This document shows positions 45,541-53,701 of a stretch of DNA of 64,000 nucleotides, one piece after another (position 1 is the stretch's first letter; each line of letters opens with the position of its first letter). A program made the translations under genes and the position numbers. The notes under the pieces are model-generated. The model ran no database searches. It had not been told where the DNA came from and saw nothing but the letters and a program-made list of their open reading frames with translations. Source of the DNA: Streptomyces finlayi (GTDB lineage Bacteria; Actinomycetota; Actinomycetes; Streptomycetales; Streptomycetaceae); contig NZ_CP045702.1 in NCBI RefSeq assembly GCF_014216315.1, positions 5,456,001-5,520,000 of the forward strand, in the 5' to 3' direction.

Positions 45541-45546
45541 TAGTCT
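45541..45546 (+). promoter_or_regulatory. -10 element of the leuA leader transcript
   Basis: TAGTCT lies 9 nt before the leader-peptide ATG. Confidence 0.45.
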
Positions 45547-45555
45547 CGCCGCATC

Positions 45556-45603
45556 ATGCGTTTCTGGCTGCTCCTTCTTAGCTGCCGCGGCGAGGGTCTG
45601 TAG
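45556..45603 (+). CDS. Leucine leader peptide of leuA (MRFWLLLLSCRGEGL)
   Basis: A 15-codon ORF with four consecutive leucine codons (CTG-CTC-CTT-CTT) ends 87 nt before leuA. Leucine leader peptides before leuA are known from Streptomyces. The following RNA can pair GGCCGAC with GTCGGCC, but I see no T-run terminator as found before leuS, so the read-out may differ from classical attenuation. Confidence 0.8.
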   Translation: MRFWLLLLSCRGEGL

Positions 45604-45690
45604 TTGTAGGCCGACCCCCTCCCCGCGGAGTCCGGTGTTGCAGCGACACAGTCGGCCGTCCCCAGCGCGGACCCCGAGGAGCCCTACGCC

Positions 45691-47466
45691 ATGACCGCAG
45701 TGAATCCCGTCGAGAACGCCGTCGGCCGCCCCACTCCCGTCACCAACGCCACGCACCTCCAGAAGCCCTCCGGGATGCCCGTCCACAAGTACGGCCGCTA
45801 CGACGCCGTGGACATCCCCGACCGCACGTGGCCGGAACAACGCATCACCCGGGCGCCCCGCTGGCTGTCCACCGATCTGCGCGACGGCAACCAGGCCCTG
45901 ATCGACCCGATGTCCCCGGCCCGCAAGCGCGAGATGTTCGATCTGCTCGTACGCATGGGTTACAAGGAGATCGAGGTCGGCTTCCCGTCCTCCGGCGACA
46001 CCGACTTCAACTTCGTGCGCTCCATCATCGAAGAGGGCGCGATTCCCGAGGACGTGACGATCTCCGTCCTCACGCAGGCCCGCGAGGACCTGATCGAGCG
46101 GACCGTGGAGTCCCTGCGCGGCGCACACCGGGCCACCGTGCACCTGTACAACGCCACGGCGCCGACGTTCCGCCGGGTCGTCTTCCGTGGTTCCAAGGAC
46201 GACATCAAGCAGATCGCGGTCGACGGCACGCGCCTGGTGATGGAGTACGCCGAGAAGATCCTCGGCCCGGAGACGACGTTCGGCTACCAGTACAGCCCGG
46301 AGATCTTCACCGACACCGAGCTGGACTTCGCCCTGGAGGTCTGCGAGGCCGTCTGTGACGTCTGGCAGCCGGAGGCCGGCCGGGAGATCATCCTGAACCT
46401 GCCCGCCACGGTGGAGCGTTCGACACCGTCCACGCACGCGGACCGCTTCGAGTGGATGTCGCGTCATCTGACCCGCCGCGAGCACGTCTGTCTGTCGGTC
46501 CACCCGCACAACGACCGGGGCACCGCCGTCGCCGCGGCCGAACTGGCGATCATGGCGGGTGCGGACCGGATCGAGGGCTGCCTGTTCGGACAGGGCGAGC
46601 GCACCGGCAACGTCGACCTGGTCACGCTGGGCATGAACCTGTTCTCGCAGGGCGTCGACCCGCAGATCGACTTCTCGCAGATCGACGAGATCCGCCGTAC
46701 GTCCGAGTACTGCAACCAGATGGAGATCCACCCGCGCCACCCCTACGCGGGCGACCTGGTCTACACCGCCTTCTCCGGCTCCCACCAGGACGCCATCAAG
46801 AAGGGCTTCGACGCCATGGAGGCCGACGCGGCCGCCCAGGGCAAGACGGTGGACGACATCGAGTGGGCCGTGCCGTACCTGCCGATCGACCCCAAGGACG
46901 TCGGCCGCTCGTACGAGGCCGTCATCCGGGTCAACTCGCAGTCCGGCAAGGGCGGCATCGCGTACGTCCTGAAGAACGACCACAAGCTGGATCTGCCGCG
47001 CCGGATGCAGATCGAATTCTCCCGGATCATTCAGGCCAAGACCGATGCCGAGGGTGGCGAGGTCACACCGGCCCAGATCTGGTCGACGTTCCAGGACGAG
47101 TACCTGCCCAACGCCGAGAACGCCTGGGGGCGTGTCCAGATCCGCTCCGGACAGACCACGACCGACACCGAGGTCGGGGACACCCTCACCGTCGAGGCGA
47201 CCGTGGACGGTGTGGACACCGTACTGACGGGCACCGGGAACGGCCCGATCTCCGCCTTCTTCGGAGCGCTGCAGGCCATCGGCATCGATGTCCGGCTGCT
47301 GGACTACACCGAGCACACGATGAGCGAGGGCGCGAGCGCCCAGGCCGCCTCGTACATCGAGTGCGCGATCGACGGCAAGGTGCTGTGGGGCATCGGTATC
47401 GACGCCAACACCACGCGTGCCTCGCTCAAGGCGGTCGTCTCCGCGGTCAACCGCGCGACGCGATGA
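45691..47466 (+). CDS. leuA: 2-isopropylmalate synthase
   Basis: The 591-residue enzyme condenses 2-oxoisovalerate with acetyl-CoA in the first committed step of leucine synthesis. The HMGL-like TIM barrel shows LSTDLRDGNQALIDPM (about residues 59-74), the metal-binding HPHNDRGTAVAAAELA and GNVDLVTL. The C-terminal LeuA dimer/regulatory domain includes GNGPISAFFGALQAIG, which carries leucine feedback inhibition. The length is the long actinobacterial type. The leader peptide points to control by leucine supply at the RNA level as well. Confidence 0.96.
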   Translation: MTAVNPVENAVGRPTPVTNATHLQKPSGMPVHKYGRYDAVDIPDRTWPEQRITRAPRWLSTDLRDGNQALIDPMSPARKREMFDLLVRMGYKEIEVGFPSSGDTDFNFVRSIIEEGAIPEDVTISVLTQAREDLIERTVESLRGAHRATVHLYNATAPTFRRVVFRGSKDDIKQIAVDGTRLVMEYAEKILGPETTFGYQYSPEIFTDTELDFALEVCEAVCDVWQPEAGREIILNLPATVERSTPSTHADRFEWMSRHLTRREHVCLSVHPHNDRGTAVAAAELAIMAGADRIEGCLFGQGERTGNVDLVTLGMNLFSQGVDPQIDFSQIDEIRRTSEYCNQMEIHPRHPYAGDLVYTAFSGSHQDAIKKGFDAMEADAAAQGKTVDDIEWAVPYLPIDPKDVGRSYEAVIRVNSQSGKGGIAYVLKNDHKLDLPRRMQIEFSRIIQAKTDAEGGEVTPAQIWSTFQDEYLPNAENAWGRVQIRSGQTTTDTEVGDTLTVEATVDGVDTVLTGTGNGPISAFFGALQAIGIDVRLLDYTEHTMSEGASAQAASYIECAIDGKVLWGIGIDANTTRASLKAVVSAVNRATR

Positions 47467-47679
47467 CGGTGCTCCGTCGTCGTCCGGCTCCCCTGCGGAC
47501 GAACGTGCGAAAAGCCGCGTAACGCCATGGTTCCAGAACCCCGTTCACCTGCTCAGGGTGGGCGGGGTTCGGCCATCTCCGAGGGTTGTGACCTCCGAGA
47601 GGCTGACGTCGCATCAAGGGTGTGGCTAACATCACGTCCAACGCGGCAGAGTTGCCGGAGCGTTACGGAGGTGTGCGAC

Positions 47680-48384
47680 GTGCGGTCAGCCAAAGGACAA
47701 CGCGCCATAAGACTGCGCATCTACGGCGTCCGCACCGTATGGGACACCGTCGGTGACGGGGAGTTCTTCTGCCCCGGCTGCGGCGGCGACCGTAACTACC
47801 GGCGTCTCAGCGGGCGCCGCCGCTTCGCCGTCCTCGGCGTGCCGTTGGTGCGGCGCGGCGATGCGGGGCCCGTGGTCGAATGCGCCGTCTGCCTGGAGCA
47901 TTTCCCGACCGACACCCTCGACCACCCCACGACCACGCGGTTCTCCGCGATGCTCCGGGACGCCGTGCACACGGTCACGCTGGGTGTTCTCGCGGCGGGC
48001 GGCACGGGCTCCCGTACGGTCATGGAGACCGCGGTCGCCACCGTGCGGGATGCCGGGCTCGAGGACTGCACGCAGGAACGGCTCTCCATCATCGTCGAGG
48101 TGCTCGCCGCCGACACCGGGCACGGGCCCGGGTCCGACCCGGCGGCGGAGGCGTGCGGGGCGACGCTGGCGATCGAGCTGCACGAGGTGCTGAGGCCGCT
48201 CGCGCCTCATCTGGCCACGGCGGGGCGGGAGTCGGTACTGCTCCAGGGAGCCCGGATCGCGCTGGCGGACGGGCCGTACAGTCCGGCGGAGCGGGAGGTG
48301 CTGGCCACGGTGGGCAGTGCGTTGTCCTTGTGCCCGGAGGATACGGCTCGGTTGTTGGCGGCTGCGGCGCGTACGCCTTCCTAG
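47680..48384 (+). CDS. TerB-like protein with N-terminal zinc ribbon
   Basis: The 234-residue protein starts with a treble-clef-like region holding two CxxC pairs (FFCPGCGGD at about residues 28-36 and VECAVCLEHF at about 66-75). An all-helical TerB-type domain follows (about 85-230, with IALADGPYSPAEREVLATVG near the end). TerB domains occur in tellurite-resistance and membrane-stress proteins, but the biochemical role is not established. GGAGGTG lies 6 nt before the GTG at 47680; the frame is open to 47527 without coding character. Confidence 0.8.
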   Translation: MRSAKGQRAIRLRIYGVRTVWDTVGDGEFFCPGCGGDRNYRRLSGRRRFAVLGVPLVRRGDAGPVVECAVCLEHFPTDTLDHPTTTRFSAMLRDAVHTVTLGVLAAGGTGSRTVMETAVATVRDAGLEDCTQERLSIIVEVLAADTGHGPGSDPAAEACGATLAIELHEVLRPLAPHLATAGRESVLLQGARIALADGPYSPAEREVLATVGSALSLCPEDTARLLAAAARTPS

Positions 48385-48404
48385 GCGGGGTGGGGGCGTG
48401 GGTG

Positions 48405-48457
48405 TCCTCACGCGCCGGGCGGGCTTTCAGGACACCCTCAATCGCCGGACGGGCTTG
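48405..48457 (+). repeat. 30-bp tandem repeat pair (CGCCGGGCGGGCT family)
   Basis: TCCTCACGCGCCGGGCGGGCT (about 48405) and CCTCAATCGCCGGACGGGCTTG (about 48435) are spaced by exactly 30 bp. This is the same unit and period as at 21520 and 44093, again just after a gene. Confidence 0.75.
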
Positions 48458-48467
48458 GTTCGCGGTG

Positions 48468-48483
48468 TACTCCCCGGGGAGTA
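48468..48483. promoter_or_regulatory. Perfect 16-bp palindrome upstream of the MMPL gene
   Basis: TACTCCCCGGGGAGTA is fully symmetrical and lies 124 bp before the MMPL start. It is a candidate operator for the LuxR-type response regulator encoded downstream. Confidence 0.55.
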
Positions 48484-48606
48484 GTCGGAGGAACGGGACA
48501 CCCTCGGCAGTAGGCGTGAAGTCGGTCCCTCGTGTGATGAGCCGGGCGTTCCCGGGCGGGAGTCTGGAGTGAGCCGGACACCATCCAGGAGGGGAGGGCC
48601 CGCGTC

Positions 48607-50712
48607 ATGGGGGCCGATACGGAAGTGAGTGGGGCGCGGACGCGGCCGGGGGTGCGGCGGGCGCTGCCGTGGCTGATCGTCGCGTTCTGGGTAGCCCTGA
48701 TCGCGGTCGCCGGGCCGTTCGCGGGCAAGCTCGGGGACGTACAGCGTGACCGTGCCGTCGACTACCTGCCGGCCAACGCCGATTCCACGCAGGTGGCGAA
48801 GATCCAGGACACACTGCCCGGTGGCGAGTCCACCGATCTCGTCCTCGTCTACCACCGTGACAGCGGGCTGACCCCCGCCGACCGGGCCACGGCCGGTGAA
48901 CAGACCGCCGCGATCGCCGGTGAGCACCAGCTGAGTGCCGCACCCCGGGGCGTGCCCTCCGAGGACGGTACGACGCTGATGTTCGCGGTCTCCTCGACCG
49001 AGCCCGGACAGGACGAAGAGGTCAGGGCCGCTTTCGTCGGCGAGATCCGCGAGACCGCGAAGGGCGGCGACGGGCTGAGCGTGGAGGTCGGCGGGCCCGG
49101 GGCGCTGACCGTCGACGCCCAGGAGGTCTACGGCTCGCTCGGCGGGCCGCTGCTCTACACGACCGTCGCCGTCGTCGCGATCCTGCTGATCCTGATCTAC
49201 CGCAGCCCGTTCCTCTGGCTGGTGCCCCTCGTCGTCGCCGGGATGGCCGACTTCCTGTCGATGGCCGTGGCGTACGGACTGAACCGGGGCTTCGACGTCA
49301 CGGTGAGCGGCCAGAGTTCGGGCGTGATGACCATCCTGGTCTTCGGCGCGGGCACCGACTACGCGCTGCTCATCGTCGCCCGCTACCGCGAGGAGCTCGG
49401 CCGCCACGCCCGGCCCCACGACGCCATGGCCGCCGCCCTGCGCGGCTGCGGGCCCGCCGTCCTCGCCTCGTCGGGGACCGTCGCGGCCGGGCTGCTCTGT
49501 CTGATGGCCGCCGACCTCAACAGCAGCCGCGGCATGGGCCCCGTCGCCGCCGTCGGCGTGCTGTGCGCCCTCTTCGCCATGACGACCCTGCTGCCCGCCC
49601 TGCTGGTGGTGCTGGGCCGCCGCGTCTTCTGGCCGATCGTGCCCGCGTACGGAAGCGTGCGTGAGCGGCGCCGTTCGCTGTTCGCCGCGATGGGCGGCTC
49701 CGCCGGCCGCCGGCCCGTCGCCGTGCTCGTCTCCGGTGGCGTCCTGCTGGGCGCTCTGTCCCTCGGCGCCTTCGCCCTGCCCGGTGACCTCAGGCAGGAG
49801 AACTTCTTCACCAGCACGCCGGACTCGATCTCCGCCATGGCGACCCTCGGTGCCGCCTATCCCGACAGCGGAACCCAGCCGATCACCGTGATCGCGCCCA
49901 CCGGCCGGGCCGACGAGGCCCTCGCGGAGGCACGCGGCACCGAAGGTGTCCTCTCCGCCGAACGCGGGCGCGGCGGCGGTGGCTGGACCGAGCTGTCCGT
50001 CGTCCCACGGGACCCGGCCGAGTCCGCCGGGGAGCAGGCCACCATCGAGGCTCTGCGCGGCGCCCTGGAGGGCAGTCACGTCGGCGGGCCCAGCGCCCAG
50101 CAGATGGACCTGGAGGAGACCAACGCCCGTGATCTGAAGGCCGTCGTACCGCTCGTCGTCCTCGCCGTCCTGCTCATCCTGGTGGTGCTGCTGCGCAGCC
50201 TGGTCGCCCCGCTGATGCTCGTCGCGGCCGTCGTCGCCGTCTGGGGAGCCTCGCTCGGCATCGCCGGACTCGTCTTCGGACCGGTCCTCGGATTCGAGGG
50301 CACCGACCCGGGACTGCCCCTGCTGTCCTTCGTCTTCCTGGTGGCACTCGGCGTCGACTACGGCATCTTCCTGATGCACCGGATGAGGGAGGAAGCCCTG
50401 TCCGGAGCCGGACCGACGGAAGCCGCGCTCACCGCGCTGCGGACCACGGGCGCGGTGATCGCCTCCGCCGGACTCGTGCTCGCCGCCACCTTCGGAGTGC
50501 TGATGAGCATGCCGATGGTGGCGCTGGCCGAACTGGGCTTCGTCGTCGCGGTCGGTGTGCTGCTCGACACGTTCCTGGTCCGTACGTACCTGGTGACCTC
50601 GGCGAGCGTGGCCCTGGGCCGCACGGTGTGGTGGCCCGGTGCGCTCAGCCGCAAGCCCCCGGCCGCCGGGCCGGACGTGCCCCGCGAACCGGAACTCGCC
50701 GCGACCCGCTGA
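48607..50712 (+). CDS. MMPL family RND-type transporter
   Basis: The 701-residue protein has two homologous halves, each with an extracytoplasmic domain and a block of transmembrane helices. The first block has YTTVAVVAILLILIYRSPFLWLVP and FGAGTDYALLIVARYREEL (about residues 247-265). The second has VPLVVLAVLLILVVLLRSLVAPL and ALGVDYGIFLMHRMREE. The GTDYALL and GVDYGIFL aspartate-tyrosine motifs are the proton-relay sites of MMPL transporters. Substrates are typically lipids or hydrophobic compounds. GGAGG lies upstream of the ATG. A sensor kinase and regulator follow, which suggests controlled export under envelope stress or drug exposure. Confidence 0.92.
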   Translation: MGADTEVSGARTRPGVRRALPWLIVAFWVALIAVAGPFAGKLGDVQRDRAVDYLPANADSTQVAKIQDTLPGGESTDLVLVYHRDSGLTPADRATAGEQTAAIAGEHQLSAAPRGVPSEDGTTLMFAVSSTEPGQDEEVRAAFVGEIRETAKGGDGLSVEVGGPGALTVDAQEVYGSLGGPLLYTTVAVVAILLILIYRSPFLWLVPLVVAGMADFLSMAVAYGLNRGFDVTVSGQSSGVMTILVFGAGTDYALLIVARYREELGRHARPHDAMAAALRGCGPAVLASSGTVAAGLLCLMAADLNSSRGMGPVAAVGVLCALFAMTTLLPALLVVLGRRVFWPIVPAYGSVRERRRSLFAAMGGSAGRRPVAVLVSGGVLLGALSLGAFALPGDLRQENFFTSTPDSISAMATLGAAYPDSGTQPITVIAPTGRADEALAEARGTEGVLSAERGRGGGGWTELSVVPRDPAESAGEQATIEALRGALEGSHVGGPSAQQMDLEETNARDLKAVVPLVVLAVLLILVVLLRSLVAPLMLVAAVVAVWGASLGIAGLVFGPVLGFEGTDPGLPLLSFVFLVALGVDYGIFLMHRMREEALSGAGPTEAALTALRTTGAVIASAGLVLAATFGVLMSMPMVALAELGFVVAVGVLLDTFLVRTYLVTSASVALGRTVWWPGALSRKPPAAGPDVPREPELAATR

Positions 50713-50744
50713 CGGTGTCCGTACCCATGCCGGAGGATGGCAGC

Positions 50745-52007
50745 GTGTCAGCACCCCGAACGACGCGCCGCGGCGAGCGCGTCATGGCCGTCGTCAACCG
50801 CGACCCCATGGACGCCCCGCACAGGCTGCGCACCGACGCCCTCATCGCAGGGGGCGCCGGTGCGCTCTCCCTCGTACTCGCCTTCGTCACCGACGACAGG
50901 AGGGTTCCCGACGCGTTCGGTCTGGGCCTGCTGGTGACCAGTGCCCTGCTGGTGGCGTGGCGGCGCAGCGGACCGGTCCTCGTCCTGCTCGCGATGATCC
51001 CGCTCCTCATGACGTACCACGGGCTCGACCATGCGCACTCGGCGCCGATGCCGCAGACGTTCATCGTGCTCTACACCGTCGCGGTGACCGGCAGACCGCT
51101 GCGCACGCTGGTGACCGGCGGGGTCGTGATCGGCGTCATGGTGAGCGTGGTCAGCAGCATCGACACCCACCAGGGGATCGAACTCCTGCGGATCTCCGGC
51201 TGGATCATCGCCGTGCTGTTCCTCGGCGTCGACGTCCGCTTCTACCGCCACTACGTCGCCTCGATGGTCGAGCGCGCCGAACGGGCCGAACGCACCCGTG
51301 AGGAGGAGGCCGCGCGCAGGGTCGTCGAGGAACGGCTGAGGATCGCCCGGGACCTGCACGACCTGTTGGCCCACAGCATCACCGTGATCGGAGTGCAGAC
51401 CTCGGTGGCCTCCCACATCCTGACCGTCGACCCGGACCGCCTGGACCGGAAGGCGGTCGCCAGATCCCTCGACGACATCGCCGGGACCTGCCGCGAGGCC
51501 CGCGCCGAACTGCGCACCACGCTCCAGGTCCTGCGCGCCGGTTCCCCGGACGGTGACGGACCGCTGCCGGACCTGGCCGCGCTGCCGGGCCTCGTACGGA
51601 CGGCGGAGGCGGCGGGCGCCCGGGTGGACCTCTCGGTGCGGACCCCACCGGGCCGGCTCGCTCCCGCCACCGGGGCCGCCGCCTACCGGATCGTGCAGGA
51701 GTCCCTGACGAACGCGGTACGGCACGCCGGACCAGGCGTGCGGATCACGGTGGCCGTCGCACCGGCGCCCGGCAGCCCCGCGCTGCGGGTCACGGTCACC
51801 GACGACGGCGCGGGCCCTCAGGAGGACGCTGGGGCGCCGGGCTTCGGCATCGTGGGGATGCGCGAGCGGGCGCGCAGCACCGGCGGCACGCTGGAAGCCG
51901 GGCCGCGCCCCGGCGGCGGCTTCGAGGTCGCGGCGGTGCTGCCGTGCCAGGAGAGCGCCCCGGCCCCGGCCGAGGAAGGCCTGCCGGTAGGGGGGACGGC
52001 GCTGTGA
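50745..52007 (+). CDS. Two-component sensor histidine kinase (NarL/DesK type)
   Basis: The 420-residue protein has about five N-terminal transmembrane segments (to about residue 165). A HisKA_3 dimerisation domain follows, with the phosphoacceptor in RLRIARDLHDLLAHS (His about 205), and then a HATPase_c domain with YRIVQESLTNAVRHAG (N box) and VTDDGAG, GFGIVGMRERA (G boxes). The GTG at 50745 has GGAGG about 8 nt upstream; ATGs at 50727 and 50784 are alternatives. Short extracytoplasmic loops suggest membrane-state sensing. Its stop overlaps the regulator start (GTGA). Confidence 0.9.
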   Translation: MSAPRTTRRGERVMAVVNRDPMDAPHRLRTDALIAGGAGALSLVLAFVTDDRRVPDAFGLGLLVTSALLVAWRRSGPVLVLLAMIPLLMTYHGLDHAHSAPMPQTFIVLYTVAVTGRPLRTLVTGGVVIGVMVSVVSSIDTHQGIELLRISGWIIAVLFLGVDVRFYRHYVASMVERAERAERTREEEAARRVVEERLRIARDLHDLLAHSITVIGVQTSVASHILTVDPDRLDRKAVARSLDDIAGTCREARAELRTTLQVLRAGSPDGDGPLPDLAALPGLVRTAEAAGARVDLSVRTPPGRLAPATGAAAYRIVQESLTNAVRHAGPGVRITVAVAPAPGSPALRVTVTDDGAGPQEDAGAPGFGIVGMRERARSTGGTLEAGPRPGGGFEVAAVLPCQESAPAPAEEGLPVGGTAL

Positions 52008-52693
52008 TCCGGGTCTTGCTCGCCGACGACCAGACGCTCGTACGCGCCGCCTTCGCGATGCTCGTCGAGTCCGACCCCGGCATGACGGTCGTCGGCCAGG
52101 CGGGCAACGGCCTGGAGGCGGTCGAACTGGCCCGCAGCGCACGGGCCGACCTCGTCGTCATGGACATCCGTATGCCCGACCTGGACGGCATCGAGGCCAC
52201 CCGCCGTATAGCCGCCGATGAGGGCCTCGCCGGAGTGAAGGTGCTGGTCCTGACGACGTACGACACCGACGAACACGTCGTCGAGGCGCTGCGCGCCGGC
52301 GCCTCGGGCTTCCTCGTCAAGGACACCAGGCCGGCCGAACTGCTCGCCGCCATCACCACGGTGGCCGCAGGCGACGCCCTCCTCTCGCCCGGTCCCACGG
52401 CCCGGCTGATCGCCCGGGTGCTGAGCGCCCCCACCGCCCCCGCACCGGGCGTCGTGGCAGGACCCGACTGCCTCACGGACCGGGAACGCCAGGTGCTCGG
52501 ACTCGTCGCCCGGGGCCTGAACAACACGGAGATCGCGCAGACCCTGCGCCTCAGTCCGCTCACCGCGAAGACCCATGTGAGCAGGATCATGGGCAAACTC
52601 GGCGCCCGGGACCGCGCCCAGTTGGTCATCGTGGCGTACGAGTCCGGGCTCGTCGTCCCTGCCGCCGGCCCCGAAGGCGGCCGGGAACGATGA
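52004..52693 (+). CDS. LuxR-family (NarL-type) response regulator
   Basis: The 229-residue regulator begins VIRVLLADDQTLVRAAFAML. It has the receiver aspartate in DLVVMDIRMPDLDGIEA (about residue 54), the conserved Lys in GFLVKDTRP, and a C-terminal HTH, LTDRERQVLGLVARGLNNTEIAQTLRLSPLTAKTHVSRIMGKLGARDRAQLV (about 160-210). The pair follows the MMPL gene by 32 bp, so mmpL-kinase-regulator is likely one operon. The palindrome at 48468 is the natural candidate target. Confidence 0.93.
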   Translation: MIRVLLADDQTLVRAAFAMLVESDPGMTVVGQAGNGLEAVELARSARADLVVMDIRMPDLDGIEATRRIAADEGLAGVKVLVLTTYDTDEHVVEALRAGASGFLVKDTRPAELLAAITTVAAGDALLSPGPTARLIARVLSAPTAPAPGVVAGPDCLTDRERQVLGLVARGLNNTEIAQTLRLSPLTAKTHVSRIMGKLGARDRAQLVIVAYESGLVVPAAGPEGGRER

Positions 52694-52721
52694 CCACGGC
52701 CGGCCGGGACTCCCGGTGGGC

Positions 52722-52727
52722 GACAAT
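52722..52727 (+). promoter_or_regulatory. -10 element of recO (leaderless)
   Basis: GACAAT lies 6 nt before the recO ATG. Confidence 0.45.
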
Positions 52728-52733
52728 GGGCGC

Positions 52734-53480
52734 ATGAGCTTGTTCCGGGACGACGGCGTCGTGCTGCGTACGCAGAAACTGGGCGAGGCCGACCGGATCA
52801 TCACGATCCTGACCCGCGGCCACGGGCGGGTGCGTGCCGTCGCCCGCGGCGTGCGACGCACCAAATCCAAATTCGGCGCCAGGCTCGAACCCTTCTCCCA
52901 CGTGGACGTGCAGTTCTTCGCCCGCGGCAGTGAGCTGGTCGGCCGCGGCCTTCCCCTGTGCACCCAGAGCGAGACGATCGCTCCGTACGGTGGCGGCATC
53001 GTCGCCGACTACGCCCGGTACACCGCGGGCACCGCGATGCTGGAGACCGCCGAACGGTTCACCGACCACGAGGGCGAGCCAGCGGTCCAGCAGTACCTGC
53101 TGCTGGTGGGCGGGCTGCGCACCCTCTCCCGCGCGGAGCACGCGCCCAACCTCATCCTCGACGCGTTCCTGCTGCGTTCCCTCGCCGTGAACGGCTACGC
53201 CCCCAGCTTCGACGACTGCGCGAAGTGCGGAATGCCCGGTCCGAACCGGTTCTTCTCCGTCGCGGCGGGCGGCGTCATATGCGGCGACTGCCGGGTGCCC
53301 GGCAGCGTCGTACCCTCAGCAGAGGCCGTCACCCTGCTCAGCGCGCTGCTCACCGGCGACTGGGAGACGGCGGACGCGTGCGAGGCGCGTCACGTCAGGG
53401 AGGGGAGCGGACTGGTGTCCGCCTATCTGCACTGGCATCTGGAGCGGGGACTGCGCTCGCTGCGGTACGTAGAGAATTGA
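52734..53480 (+). CDS. recO: DNA repair protein RecO
   Basis: The 248-residue protein of the RecFOR pathway helps load RecA on SSB-covered DNA. The N-terminal OB-fold is seen in FRDDGVVLRTQKLGEADRII, and the zinc-binding C-terminal half in CAKCGMPGP...ICGDCR (two CxxC pairs about residues 162-186). The ATG at 52734 gives MSLF; the upstream in-frame ATG lies in the -10-like box. It is conserved next to uppS; here a 220-bp insertion-like segment separates them. Confidence 0.94.
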   Translation: MSLFRDDGVVLRTQKLGEADRIITILTRGHGRVRAVARGVRRTKSKFGARLEPFSHVDVQFFARGSELVGRGLPLCTQSETIAPYGGGIVADYARYTAGTAMLETAERFTDHEGEPAVQQYLLLVGGLRTLSRAEHAPNLILDAFLLRSLAVNGYAPSFDDCAKCGMPGPNRFFSVAAGGVICGDCRVPGSVVPSAEAVTLLSALLTGDWETADACEARHVREGSGLVSAYLHWHLERGLRSLRYVEN

Positions 53481-53488
53481 CTCCTCCC

Positions 53489-53670
53489 CCCCCGTAAACA
53501 GGGGGATTCCTGGCTCACGTTGCCTGCGGCCCGGCGGGCGCGAAGGTCTTACACGATCAACACCAGCCGGGTACGAACGGGGAATCGCCCAGCGGTGATG
53601 CCCCTACGGTTGCCCCGCTGCGCGGGGAGCCGGATTCCTCACCGGCCTGAAGGCCGGGCACCCTCCGATT
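53489..53670 (+). pseudogene. Probable transposon relic (TnpB/omega-RNA-like 3' end?)
   Basis: Between recO and uppS lies a structured segment. It has a CCCCC/GGGGG hairpin (53489-53505), then a frame open from 53498 with no start codon that ends at TGA 53648-53650. Its translation runs FLAHVACGPAGAKVLHDQHQ and ends GEPDSSPA. Next come a GCCCCGC/GCGGGG hairpin (about 53615-53630) and a CCGGCC-TGAA-GGCCGG hairpin (about 53642-53657). GGATTCCT occurs at both ends (53504, 53633). This looks like the 3' end of a TnpB-type IS gene with its overlapping omega-RNA-like structure, but I cannot match it to a family from memory. It may simply be a recO terminator plus spacer. Confidence 0.3.
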
Positions 53671-53701
53671 ACCAGGTGACAAAGAGAGACGAGAGAAGCT
53701 C

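Noticed and set aside
48427..50754. 775-codon reverse frame opposite the MMPL gene
   Set aside because: Gly/Asp/His/Gln-rich shadow without hydrophobic core; the MMPL gene on the plus strand is complete.
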